This document shows, in pieces, positions 20,358 through 28,168 of a stretch of 64,000 nt of DNA. Under the pieces are notes generated by a model. The model searched no databases. It was not told where the DNA came from and saw nothing but the letters and a program-made list of their open reading frames with translations. The stretch's first letter is position 1; every line of letters starts with the position of its first letter. This DNA is from Burkholderia sp. H160 (GTDB lineage: Bacteria > Pseudomonadota > Gammaproteobacteria > Burkholderiales > Burkholderiaceae): assembly GCA_000173575.1 (NCBI GenBank), contig ABYL01000009.1, forward strand, positions 46,308 to 110,307, given 5' to 3'. Position numbers and translations under genes: made by a program.

Positions 20358-21809
20358 TTGAAGAAGACCCTCGAACAGGCACTCGCTCTCGCGTCACCGC
20401 GCATCCTGCCGCGTCGCGCGACGCTATCGAGCACGCTGATCCATTCCAGCATCGTCGTGCTGTGGGCGCTGCTGTTCGCGCGCGCGTTCTTTCTGCGCGG
20501 TGCGCTCGCGTGGTCGACCGGTATTGCGTATGTGATCTACGACACGCTGCTGCTCGCGTTCGTGACGTGGAAATCATTGCCGCTCATGCGCCGCGTGACG
20601 CCGCGCGAAGCGGACTGCGAACGACACGAGCTGCCGGGCATGGGTGTCATCGTCGCGTCGCATAACGAGGCGGCCGTGTTGTCCGTCACGCTTGCCGCGC
20701 TGCTGCGGCAAACGCACGGCCCGGCGCAGATCGTGATCGCCGACGACGGCTCCACCGACGCGACCGCCGAGCTGCTCACGCAACGCTTCGGCCTTACGTC
20801 CGCCGCTGAAGGCGTGCTGAGCGCGCCGAGCTCGCTGCATTCGAACCTGTTCTGGCTGCGGGTGCCACACGGCGGCAAGGCGCGCGCGCTCAACGCCGCG
20901 ATCACCGTCATGACGACCGACACCGTGATGACCGTCGACGCCGACACGCTGCTCGACGACGACGCCACCTACGCGATGCGCGCCGCGTTCGCGAGCGATC
21001 CGAAGCTCGTTGCGGCGGCCGGCATTCTCGTGCCTGTCTGCGGCAAGTCGATGTCGGGCCGCGTGTTCCAGTGGTTCCAGACCTACGAGTACATGCGCAA
21101 CTTCATCGCGCGTTTCGCGTGGATGCGCGCGGACAGCCTGTTGCTGATCTCGGGTGCGTTCGCGTCGTTCCGGCGCGATGCGCTCGTCGCTGTCGGCGGC
21201 TTCGATCCGCAGTGTCTCGTCGAGGACTACGAGCTGATTCACCGGCTGCGCCGCTATTCGGTCGATCACAACCTCGGCTGGGACGTGCGTGTGGTCGGCG
21301 AAGCGCATGCGCGCACCGACGCGCCCGACAACCTCGCGAGCTTTTTGCGCCAGCGCCGCCGCTGGTTCGCGGGCTTCCTGCAGACGCAGTACTGGAACCG
21401 CGACATGACCGGCAATCCGCGCTACGGCACGCTCGGGATGCTGATGCTGCCGGTCAAGGCGGTCGACACGATGCAGCCGATCTACGGCCTTACCGCGTTC
21501 GCGCTGCTGCTCGGCTTTCTGTTCGGCGGACACGGCGCGATCGTCGTGTCGATCTTCGGCGTGATCGGTTTGAAAACGGCGATCGATCTGGCGTTCTATT
21601 TGTGGAGCATCTATCTGTACCGGCGCTGGACCGGTGAGCGCAGCGGCAACAGCCTCGGCATGGCGATGCTCGCGGCCGTCGCCGAACCGTTCTCGTTCCA
21701 GCTCGCGCGCCACCTGGGCGCGGCGCTCGGCTGGCTGCACTTTCTGCGCGGTGGCCGCGCGTGGGGTGTGCAGCGGCGCTCCGGACTCATCGCAGGCGAT
21801 GAGCGCTGA
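20358..21809 (+). CDS. Membrane glycosyltransferase, family 2 (PgaC/NodC-like)
   Basis: 483-residue processive-type GT2. TM segments lie near residues 31-70; the catalytic domain carries DDGSTD (129-134), DAD (194-196), ED (289-290) and QRRRW (332-336), all needed for a beta-glycan synthase; three or more TMs follow. It starts with TTG, since the only in-frame ATGs would remove the first TM helices. The nucleotide sugar and product are unknown; no pga or other exopolysaccharide genes flank it. Confidence 0.88.
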   Translation: MKKTLEQALALASPRILPRRATLSSTLIHSSIVVLWALLFARAFFLRGALAWSTGIAYVIYDTLLLAFVTWKSLPLMRRVTPREADCERHELPGMGVIVASHNEAAVLSVTLAALLRQTHGPAQIVIADDGSTDATAELLTQRFGLTSAAEGVLSAPSSLHSNLFWLRVPHGGKARALNAAITVMTTDTVMTVDADTLLDDDATYAMRAAFASDPKLVAAAGILVPVCGKSMSGRVFQWFQTYEYMRNFIARFAWMRADSLLLISGAFASFRRDALVAVGGFDPQCLVEDYELIHRLRRYSVDHNLGWDVRVVGEAHARTDAPDNLASFLRQRRRWFAGFLQTQYWNRDMTGNPRYGTLGMLMLPVKAVDTMQPIYGLTAFALLLGFLFGGHGAIVVSIFGVIGLKTAIDLAFYLWSIYLYRRWTGERSGNSLGMAMLAAVAEPFSFQLARHLGAALGWLHFLRGGRAWGVQRRSGLIAGDER

Positions 21810-22005
21810 AAGTTCGGCACTAGAATCGGGGCGATGAGCGGGCCAATTTGTCGCTAGTGCGCGCGCCTGAGCAACGCGTGCTGCGACGCCTGGCGCGTGC
21901 CGCCCGTAGCACCAGGTGTCAGCCGCTTCAAGTAGACTGACGAAGATGTCGCCTCGCCTGGCGCGGTGGCAACCTTCTATCCGCTCGTGCACGGAGGCTT
22001 GACCT

Positions 22006-23256
22006 ATGCATGCAGTTCCCCCGCTCGGACAAGAACAAGATATCGAGGACGCAACGCTCGACGCGGCACCTGCTCAGGCGGCGTCGCAGAATCCCGCTTC
22101 TCCCGCATCGCAGACCGGCTCGCACGTGCCCGGTCACGTCACTCACGACGCGCCCGTGCGCGATCTGCGCCGCGTCGCCATTCATCCGGATCACTGGTAT
22201 CCGCTCGCGTGGTCGCATGAAGTGAAGCGCGGCAAGACGCTTGGCGTGACGTTCGCCGGCGATCCGATCGTGCTCGCGCGCACCGAGAGCGGCAAGGTTT
22301 TTGCGCTGGAAGATCGCTGCGCGCATCGGCAGGTGCCGCTGCACCAGGGGGTGGTCGACGGTGAATCGATTCGCTGCGGTTATCACGGCTGGACCTACGA
22401 CTGCGCGGGCAAGTGTGTCGACGTGCCGTACCTTGGCCGCGAGCGTCTGCCGAACGGTGTGCGGTCATATCCGTGTCACGAAGTCGAGGGACTGATCTTC
22501 GTGTTTCCGGGTGACGCCGCGCTCGCGGCCGAGCGTCCGCTGCCGGACTTTCGCTCGGTTTCGGACCCGAAGTACAAGACGCGCCGTTTCGGCCGCCCGG
22601 TCAAGTGTCACTATTCGTTCATGCACGAGAATCTGATGGACATGAATCACCAGTTCCTGCATCGCCGCCAGATGGGGCGCATGCGTGCGCGATCGCTCGG
22701 GCGGCGACGCGGTGAGGGCTGGGTCGAGGTCGACTACACGTTTGCGCGGATGGCGGGTCAGCAGCCCATAGGCGAGGCGATGGTGTTCGGCGAGAGGCGC
22801 AAGACCGGTGGCTTCAACGACAAAGACGTGATGACGATCCGCACCGAATACCCGTATCAGACCCTGCAGATCCACAACAACGAGCGGACCCTGGTGATGG
22901 ACCTGTGGATCGTCTATGTGCCGCTCGATCGCGAGCAGCGCACCAACCGAACGTTCGGCCTGCTGTCGATCCGCAAGCCCGGCATTCCGGGCGTGATGAA
23001 TCTCGCGTGGCCGCTGCTCGTGTGGTTCACCGAGCGCATTTTCAGGGAGGATCGCGATATCGTCGAGGCGGAGCAGCGCGCACACGATTCGCAGGGAGCC
23101 GACTGGAATCACGAGGTGTTCCCGGTCATCAACGATCTGCGCGCACTGCTGCGCGAGTGCGGTGCGCCCGACCAGGTGGTCGGCGCGGGCACCGGCGATA
23201 CGGCAGCGATCCGCTTCTGGGATTCGCGTCCCGTCGATCCGCTCGCGAAGACCTGA
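22006..23256 (+). CDS. Rieske 2Fe-2S aromatic ring-hydroxylating oxygenase, alpha-type
   Basis: 416-residue oxygenase component. After a 55-residue Ala/Pro-rich leader, the Rieske domain holds CAH (105-107) and CGYH (124-127). The C-terminal catalytic domain has the mononuclear iron region HENLMDMNHQFLH. The form resembles vanillate demethylase and dicamba-type oxygenases. No reductase gene lies next to it, so the electron donor must be elsewhere. The substrate is unknown. Confidence 0.88.
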   Translation: MHAVPPLGQEQDIEDATLDAAPAQAASQNPASPASQTGSHVPGHVTHDAPVRDLRRVAIHPDHWYPLAWSHEVKRGKTLGVTFAGDPIVLARTESGKVFALEDRCAHRQVPLHQGVVDGESIRCGYHGWTYDCAGKCVDVPYLGRERLPNGVRSYPCHEVEGLIFVFPGDAALAAERPLPDFRSVSDPKYKTRRFGRPVKCHYSFMHENLMDMNHQFLHRRQMGRMRARSLGRRRGEGWVEVDYTFARMAGQQPIGEAMVFGERRKTGGFNDKDVMTIRTEYPYQTLQIHNNERTLVMDLWIVYVPLDREQRTNRTFGLLSIRKPGIPGVMNLAWPLLVWFTERIFREDRDIVEAEQRAHDSQGADWNHEVFPVINDLRALLRECGAPDQVVGAGTGDTAAIRFWDSRPVDPLAKT

Positions 23257-23480
23257 GCGCGACGCGGCGCGGGTGTTTTCACCGGCGCCATGTGCGGCGT
23301 CTGGCCGCAGCTTTCCCCTCGCCGGGAATTAATCCATCTCCCCACGGTAGACAATGCGCGGCGCGCGAGCGGCGATAATATCGCTCGGTACATTTATTGC
23401 GCGCGAGTTTGCGCCAATCGACATTCGTCGCGTCCGCACCCGTGTACCATTGCGCTTTTCCCGAACTTCAAGATGCTCCC

Positions 23481-23606
23481 GTGACCACGCAACAAACCCC
23501 CGCCAACACCCGTAAATCCCTCACTCTGCTGCAATTGCTTGGCCTCATCGGCGGCGCTGGCCTGCTCGCCTCGATCGCGCTGCATCTGCTGGTCCAGACG
23601 CACTGA
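23481..23606 (+). CDS. 41-residue single-TM small protein
   Basis: A GTG-initiated frame coding for VTTQQTPANTRKSLTLL followed by a TM helix (QLLGLIGGAGLLASIALHLLV) and a three-residue tail. The frame is open further upstream to an ATG at 23397, but the upstream part lacks coding character. It sits 17 bases before the rubredoxin gene and may be co-transcribed with it. No family is recognised. Confidence 0.5.
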   Translation: MTTQQTPANTRKSLTLLQLLGLIGGAGLLASIALHLLVQTH

Positions 23607-23623
23607 ACGAGATTCCGATTGCC

Positions 23624-24049
23624 ATGTACAAGAAGGGCGTAGCCGTAGAACTCCAGTTTTCCCCCGAGCGACTCAACGATGGCGCAGGCGATCCGTATTG
23701 GATCGATCTGACCCACGATGAAGCGCGGCGCCTGCTCGACAGCCTGCAGGCGCGGCTCGCGGAGACCGGCGCCGGCACGGCCGCACCGCTCGTCGTAAGC
23801 CTCGATGCGACGGCGCACACGTCCACAGTCGATGCCGGTCCGCAAGACGCGCCAGCAGCCGCGAATACCGCCGCGGCCGACGACTTCAAGCAATGGGTCT
23901 GTGTGATCTGCGGCTGGGTCTACGACGAAGCCGCCGGTTTGCCGGACGAGGGCATCGCGCCGGGTACGCGCTGGGCCGATGTGCCGGCCGACTGGCGCTG
24001 CCCGTTGTGTGATGTGGGTAAGGAAGATTTTGCGCTGGTGGAGTTTTAA
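23624..24049 (+). CDS. Rubredoxin with an N-terminal extension domain
   Basis: 141-residue protein. The last 54 residues form a complete rubredoxin: CVICG (Cys93, Cys96) and CPLCD (Cys126, Cys129) binding one Fe, with DEAAGLPDEGIAPGTRWADVP between. The first 60 residues (with DPYWIDLTHDEARRLLDSLQ) form a separate small domain of unknown role, joined by an Ala-rich linker. Rubredoxins pass electrons to alkane hydroxylases or oxygenases; the Rieske oxygenase gene upstream is a possible partner. Confidence 0.9.
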   Translation: MYKKGVAVELQFSPERLNDGAGDPYWIDLTHDEARRLLDSLQARLAETGAGTAAPLVVSLDATAHTSTVDAGPQDAPAAANTAAADDFKQWVCVICGWVYDEAAGLPDEGIAPGTRWADVPADWRCPLCDVGKEDFALVEF

Positions 24050-24129
24050 GGGGCGGGCAGAGGCTCGCTGATCGCCTCGCTCTATCGCAACTAGATCAGG
24101 ACGTCGAAGTAATTGCGCGAGGCTGGCGC

Positions 24130-25050
24130 TCAACGCGCCCGCACCGTGCGCATGTACGACGCGATCATCGTCGCGAACTCCTGCGCGGCCGGTGTCAGCG
24201 GAATCGCCGCGCGTTGCAGCAGACAGACGTTCTGTTGCAACGCACGCTCGCGCACCGGGATCGTCGTCAGCACATCGGCGAACGGCCCGCGCTTTGCGAT
24301 CACCGACGCTTCGAGCGACAGGCAATCAGTCGCGGCAACCAGATGCAGTGCCTCGTACAAGCCCTCGACCGTCGCGACGATCTTCGGCGGCGGCAAACCG
24401 TGGCTATCGAACAGATGGCTCAGCCGATTGACGTGCGGCGCTTCGGTCAGATTCGGCGAGCGCGTCGTGACCCACGTGCAATCGACGAGCTCGGCGAGCG
24501 ATTTCGCGCGCGCCTTCGGATGACCGCGCCGGCACACGATCACCGGATCGGACGGATAGAGCGGCGTGACGGACAGATCGGCGGTGTCGGTCTGTTTCGA
24601 CACGAGCGCGACCGCGAAATCGAGCGTGCCTTCGCGGATCCACGAAATCATCATGCGTGACGTGCCCGTGCTCAGATGCACGGCAACCCGATCGAAGCGC
24701 GCGCGAAATTCCATCAACACCGGCGCGAACGCGTCGACGAGCGGCTCGGTCGTCATGCCGAACGTGACCTCGCCGATATAGTCGCCGCGCAGTTGCCGCA
24801 CATCCTCTTCGGCGCGTTCGCATTCACCGAGGATGGCACCGGCCCGCTGCAGCAGCCGCTGGCCCAGCGCGGTCAGCGCGATGCCGCGATTCGTGCGGGT
24901 GAACAGCGTCGCACCGAGCATTGCTTCGAGGTTCTGCAACTGCTGCGTGATGCCGCTCTGCGCGATGCCGAGCGCACGCGACGCCGCGCGGATACTGCCA
25001 TGCTCGGCGACCGCCGTGAACGCGCGCAACTGGGAAATCGTCAACGCCAT
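24130..25050 (-). CDS. LysR-family transcriptional regulator
   Basis: 306-residue LysR regulator with HTH ISQLRAFTAVAEHGSIRAASRALG and SGITQQLQNLEAMLGATLF. The frame extends to 25134, but MALTISQL is the family start. It faces the relic of an amino-acid ABC transporter binding-protein gene (25166), and probably once controlled that transporter and the deacylase behind it. Confidence 0.92.
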   Translation of the reverse strand: MALTISQLRAFTAVAEHGSIRAASRALGIAQSGITQQLQNLEAMLGATLFTRTNRGIALTALGQRLLQRAGAILGECERAEEDVRQLRGDYIGEVTFGMTTEPLVDAFAPVLMEFRARFDRVAVHLSTGTSRMMISWIREGTLDFAVALVSKQTDTADLSVTPLYPSDPVIVCRRGHPKARAKSLAELVDCTWVTTRSPNLTEAPHVNRLSHLFDSHGLPPPKIVATVEGLYEALHLVAATDCLSLEASVIAKRGPFADVLTTIPVRERALQQNVCLLQRAAIPLTPAAQEFATMIASYMRTVRAR

Positions 25051-25165
25051 GACGTCAGAATCTGGTGATCGGTAAAAGTGATCATGATAGTCCGGATAGG
25101 ACTTCTTTGAGGCGCAGCAGCGGCTTACGATCACGCGGTCCTCATCCGCTCACCGTCCGCCTTCC

Positions 25166-25335
25166 ATGAAAACTCCGCTGATGACGCTCTGCGCCGCGCT
25201 GGCTTTCAGCAGCGGCGCGTTCGCCGCTGACGGCTCCACGTTGCGCCTCGGCATCGACCGACCTATCCGCCGTTGGATTCGAAGGCGCCCGACGGGAGCC
25301 TGAAGTACTTCGACTTCGATCCGTACGGCAATTGA
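25166..25335 (+). pseudogene. Relic of amino-acid ABC transporter substrate-binding protein
   Basis: Starts with an intact signal peptide (MKTPLMTLCAALAFSSGAFAA) and the mature start DGSTLRLGID. Then a one-base loss shifts the frame; the next frame reads PTYPPLDSKAPDGSLKYFDFD, the conserved N-terminal block of HisJ/ArtJ-type binding proteins, and ends at TGA 25333-25335. Only about 55 of the usual 260 codons remain. The permease and ATPase genes are absent. Confidence 0.8.
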
Positions 25336-25372
25336 TTCAGTTTTCTAACGATATTTTCACGGCTTTCCATTC

Positions 25373-26488
25373 ATGAACAGGCAATCGATTCCGCTTCTAT
25401 CGCCGGCTGTCGGCACGCACCGCGAACTTGTGTCGTTTCATTTCGGCCCGGCCAATAGCGGGCAGAAGATCTATATCCAGGCGTCGCTGCACGCCGACGA
25501 AACGCCCTCGATGCTGACCACGGTGCTGCTGAAGCGGCGCCTGCTGCAGCTTGAACAAGCCTGCGCACTGAATGCGGAAATCGTGCTCGTGCCAGTGTCG
25601 AATCCCGTCGGGCTCGGTCAGTATGTGCTCGGTCAGTTTGTTGGCCGCTTCGATCTCGCCAGCGGCAAGAACTTCAACCGGCATTTCGTGCAGTTCACGA
25701 AGCTCGTCGCGAATGCGAATGAGGCGCTCGGCGCCGATGCGAACGAGAACCGCCGTATCGTGCGCGAGCTGGTCGAGGCCGAACTCGCGCAACAGAAGCC
25801 GCTGACCGAATTCGAGTCGCTGCAACTGGCGCTGCTGAAGCTGTCGTTCGATGCGGACGTCGTGATCGATCTGCATTGCTCGCTCGAAGCGGCGATGCAT
25901 GTGTACACGAGCGAGGCCGCGTGGGCCGAGTTCGAGCCGCTGTCGCGCTACCTCGGCGCGGAGGCCTCGCTGCTCGCGACCGATTCGGGCGGCGGCGCGT
26001 TCGATGAAACGCACAGCCTGCTGTGGTGGACCTTGCAGCAGCAGATGCCGGCGAGCAAGCCGGTGCCGACCGGCACGATCGCAGTGACGGTCGAATGCCG
26101 CGGCCAGCGCGACGTGTCGTATGAAGTTGCGCAGCAGGATGCCGACGCGCTCGTCGATTATCTGGTGTGGCGCGGTGCGCTTCGGGGCGAGGCGAAGCCA
26201 TTGCCGCCGCTGCTGACGCCCGCGACGCCGCTCGCGGGCAGCGAGCAGTTCTATGCGCCGGTGAGCGGGATTCTCGTGCATCGCGCGAAGATCGGCGACA
26301 CGATCCGCGTCGGCCAGCCGCTGTTCGATATCGTCGATCCGCTGACCGACGAGACGACCACGATCGTAAGCCAGACCGAAGGGGTGCTGTACATGCGGCG
26401 GGCGATCCGTTTCGTGACGGCCGGCGCGCCGCTCGGCCGCGTGACCGGCACGCGACCGATTAGAACGGGGGTGTTGCTGGGCGCCTGA
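25373..26488 (+). CDS. Succinylglutamate desuccinylase/aspartoacylase-family deacylase
   Basis: 371-residue M14-like zinc amidohydrolase. Zinc-binding HxxE at His40-Glu43 (ASLHADETPS) and a second zinc His in VVIDLHCS near residue 170 are present; the C-terminal domain (about 290-371) is a small beta fold resembling a biotinyl-lipoyl domain (FYAPVSGILVHRAKIGDTIRVGQP). It deacylates N-acyl amino acids in related enzymes. Its neighbours, a LysR gene and a transporter relic, suggest use of an imported amino-acid derivative. Confidence 0.85.
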   Translation: MNRQSIPLLSPAVGTHRELVSFHFGPANSGQKIYIQASLHADETPSMLTTVLLKRRLLQLEQACALNAEIVLVPVSNPVGLGQYVLGQFVGRFDLASGKNFNRHFVQFTKLVANANEALGADANENRRIVRELVEAELAQQKPLTEFESLQLALLKLSFDADVVIDLHCSLEAAMHVYTSEAAWAEFEPLSRYLGAEASLLATDSGGGAFDETHSLLWWTLQQQMPASKPVPTGTIAVTVECRGQRDVSYEVAQQDADALVDYLVWRGALRGEAKPLPPLLTPATPLAGSEQFYAPVSGILVHRAKIGDTIRVGQPLFDIVDPLTDETTTIVSQTEGVLYMRRAIRFVTAGAPLGRVTGTRPIRTGVLLGA

Positions 26489-26511
26489 TCGAGCGGCAGC
26501 GGCGCGGCTGC

Positions 26512-26778
26512 TTACTTTCTTCCGACCAGAAACTTGACGCCCTGCGGCCCGTAGCGCTCGGTATGCGCCTCGTTCGCCGGCAGATGAAACACGTCGCCGA
26601 CGCGATACAGGCGCTCCTCGTCGCCGACGCGAATGGTCATCTCGCCCTCGACGATCAGCGCCATCGCCTCGAACGGGTGGGTGTGGACGTCCATCGCGCC
26701 GTTCGGCTCGCGCGTCACCAGCACGGAGTCGGCAAAGCCTTCTTTCGTCAGCAGGTCGGTAAAAGCTTCACGATTCAT
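26512..26778 (-). CDS. Small cupin-domain protein
   Basis: 88-residue single-domain cupin. Motif 1 is visible in DVHTHPFEAMALIVEGEM (His pair and Glu for metal binding), motif 2 in HLPANEAHTERYGPQGV. Function unknown; such proteins act as metal-dependent enzymes or sensors. Convergent with the deacylase gene, with 23 bases between stops. Confidence 0.85.
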   Translation of the reverse strand: MNREAFTDLLTKEGFADSVLVTREPNGAMDVHTHPFEAMALIVEGEMTIRVGDEERLYRVGDVFHLPANEAHTERYGPQGVKFLVGRK

Positions 26779-27115
26779 GGCGTCGGCCTCGTGCGGAAGT
26801 AGTGGAGATCGAATGTAGCGCGATCTGCTGATATTCGCAGCGCGCGTCGCGGTGCGTCGCGCGCGCCGCTATGCCGGACTCGGCATCAACGGCCGCTGCA
26901 AAAGCCTCGCGCGACGGTCCTCGAGCGCGGCGCGCAGCCGCCTTGTCGCGACATGGCTGGCACCGCTCAGCCGCCATTCGGCGCGCCGCTAATTGTGCGG
27001 ATTTAATCTCTTTCAGCTGCGAAAAAGCCCAAGCCCCCTCCCGGATAAAAGCCGATACTCGTTGCCATATTCAACGTGTGTCGGCGCGGCCGGCTTTCAG
27101 AAGGAGACGGACAAA
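26779..27115. other. Gap between cupin and DapA-family gene
   Basis: About 337 bases between two divergent genes. It holds several short frames with poor coding character and a GC-rich part followed by a more AT-rich part from about 26990. The only clear signal is AAGGAGA at 27101, the ribosome site for the next gene. No tRNA or operator was recognised. Confidence 0.4.
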
Positions 27116-28033
27116 GTGAGCAAGGCTATCCAATGGAGCGGGGTGTTTCCCGCCGTCAGCACCCAGTTCAAGCCCGATTTTTCGCTCGACATCGACGCGA
27201 CGCACCGCGTGGTCAGCAATCTCGTCAAGGACGGCGTGTCGGGGCTGGTGGTCTGCGGCACGGTCGGAGAAAACACCTCGCTGAGCACGCCGGAAAAACT
27301 GCAGGTGATCGAGGCCGCGCGCGACGCGGCCGGCGGCAAGGTGCCCGTCATCGCGGGCGTCGCCGAGTTCACGACCGAGTTCGCGCGTCAGACGGTGCGT
27401 GAGGCGGCGCGCGTCGGCGTCGACGGTGTGATGGTGATGCCGGCGCTCGTCTATTCCGCGAAGCCGCACGAAACCGCCGCGCATTTCCGCGCGGTGGCGA
27501 CCAGCACCGATCTGCCGGTGATGATTTACAACAACCCGCCGATCTACAAGAACGACGTGACCCCGGATGTGCTGATCGCCCTTCAGGACTGCGAGAACAT
27601 CGTCTGCTTCAAGGATTCGTCGGGCGACACGCGGCGCTTCGTCGATCTGCGCAACGCGGTGGGCGAGCGCTTCGTGCTGTTTGCCGGCCTCGACGACGTG
27701 GTGGTCGAAAGCATCGCGGTTGGCGCAGAAGGTTGGGTGTCGGGCATGTCGAACGCGTTCCCGAAGGAAGGCGAGACGCTGTTCCGCCTCGCGAAGCAGC
27801 AGCGTTTCGATGAAGCGCTATCGCTGTACCGCTGGTTCATGCCGCTGTTGCACCTCGACGCGCGCCCCGACCTCGTGCAATGCATCAAGCTGTGCGAGGA
27901 ACTGCTGGGCCGAGGCAGCGCCGTCACGCGTCCGCCGCGCCTCGCGCTGCAAGGCGACACGCTTGCCGAAGTCAAAGGCATCGTCGAAAGGGCGCTCGCC
28001 ACGCGTCCGACGCTTCCGGACGTGGGTCTCTAA
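27116..28033 (+). CDS. Dihydrodipicolinate synthase/N-acetylneuraminate lyase family protein
   Basis: 305-residue class I aldolase-type TIM barrel. Hallmarks: GTVGENTSLS (48-57; the phosphate/carboxylate loop), Tyr138 in PVMIYNNPP, and the Schiff-base Lys166 in VCFKDSSGD. Biosynthetic DapA is usually a separate gene with a different context, so this is more likely a catabolic lyase or dehydratase. The start is GTG with AAGGAGA 8 bases before it; an upstream frame to 26993 has no coding character. Confidence 0.9.
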   Translation: MSKAIQWSGVFPAVSTQFKPDFSLDIDATHRVVSNLVKDGVSGLVVCGTVGENTSLSTPEKLQVIEAARDAAGGKVPVIAGVAEFTTEFARQTVREAARVGVDGVMVMPALVYSAKPHETAAHFRAVATSTDLPVMIYNNPPIYKNDVTPDVLIALQDCENIVCFKDSSGDTRRFVDLRNAVGERFVLFAGLDDVVVESIAVGAEGWVSGMSNAFPKEGETLFRLAKQQRFDEALSLYRWFMPLLHLDARPDLVQCIKLCEELLGRGSAVTRPPRLALQGDTLAEVKGIVERALATRPTLPDVGL

Positions 28034-28072
28034 GCACAGCGCTTCGATACGAGCCATAAAAACCATAGTCAC

Positions 28073-28098
28073 CCTGTCCGCCGCGCAAGCGGAACAGG
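28073..28098. other. Strong hairpin after the DapA-family gene
   Basis: Inverted repeat CCTGTCCGC, seven-base loop, GCGGAACAGG, 40 bases after the stop of the DapA-family gene. No T-run follows, so it may be a 3' mRNA-stabilising hairpin rather than a terminator. Confidence 0.4.
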
Positions 28099-28168
28099 AT
28101 GCCGAATTCATGGCGGTGCCATCTGCGCTATGGTTGCTGCTTCAAGGTCTGCGTACGAGCACGATTCA

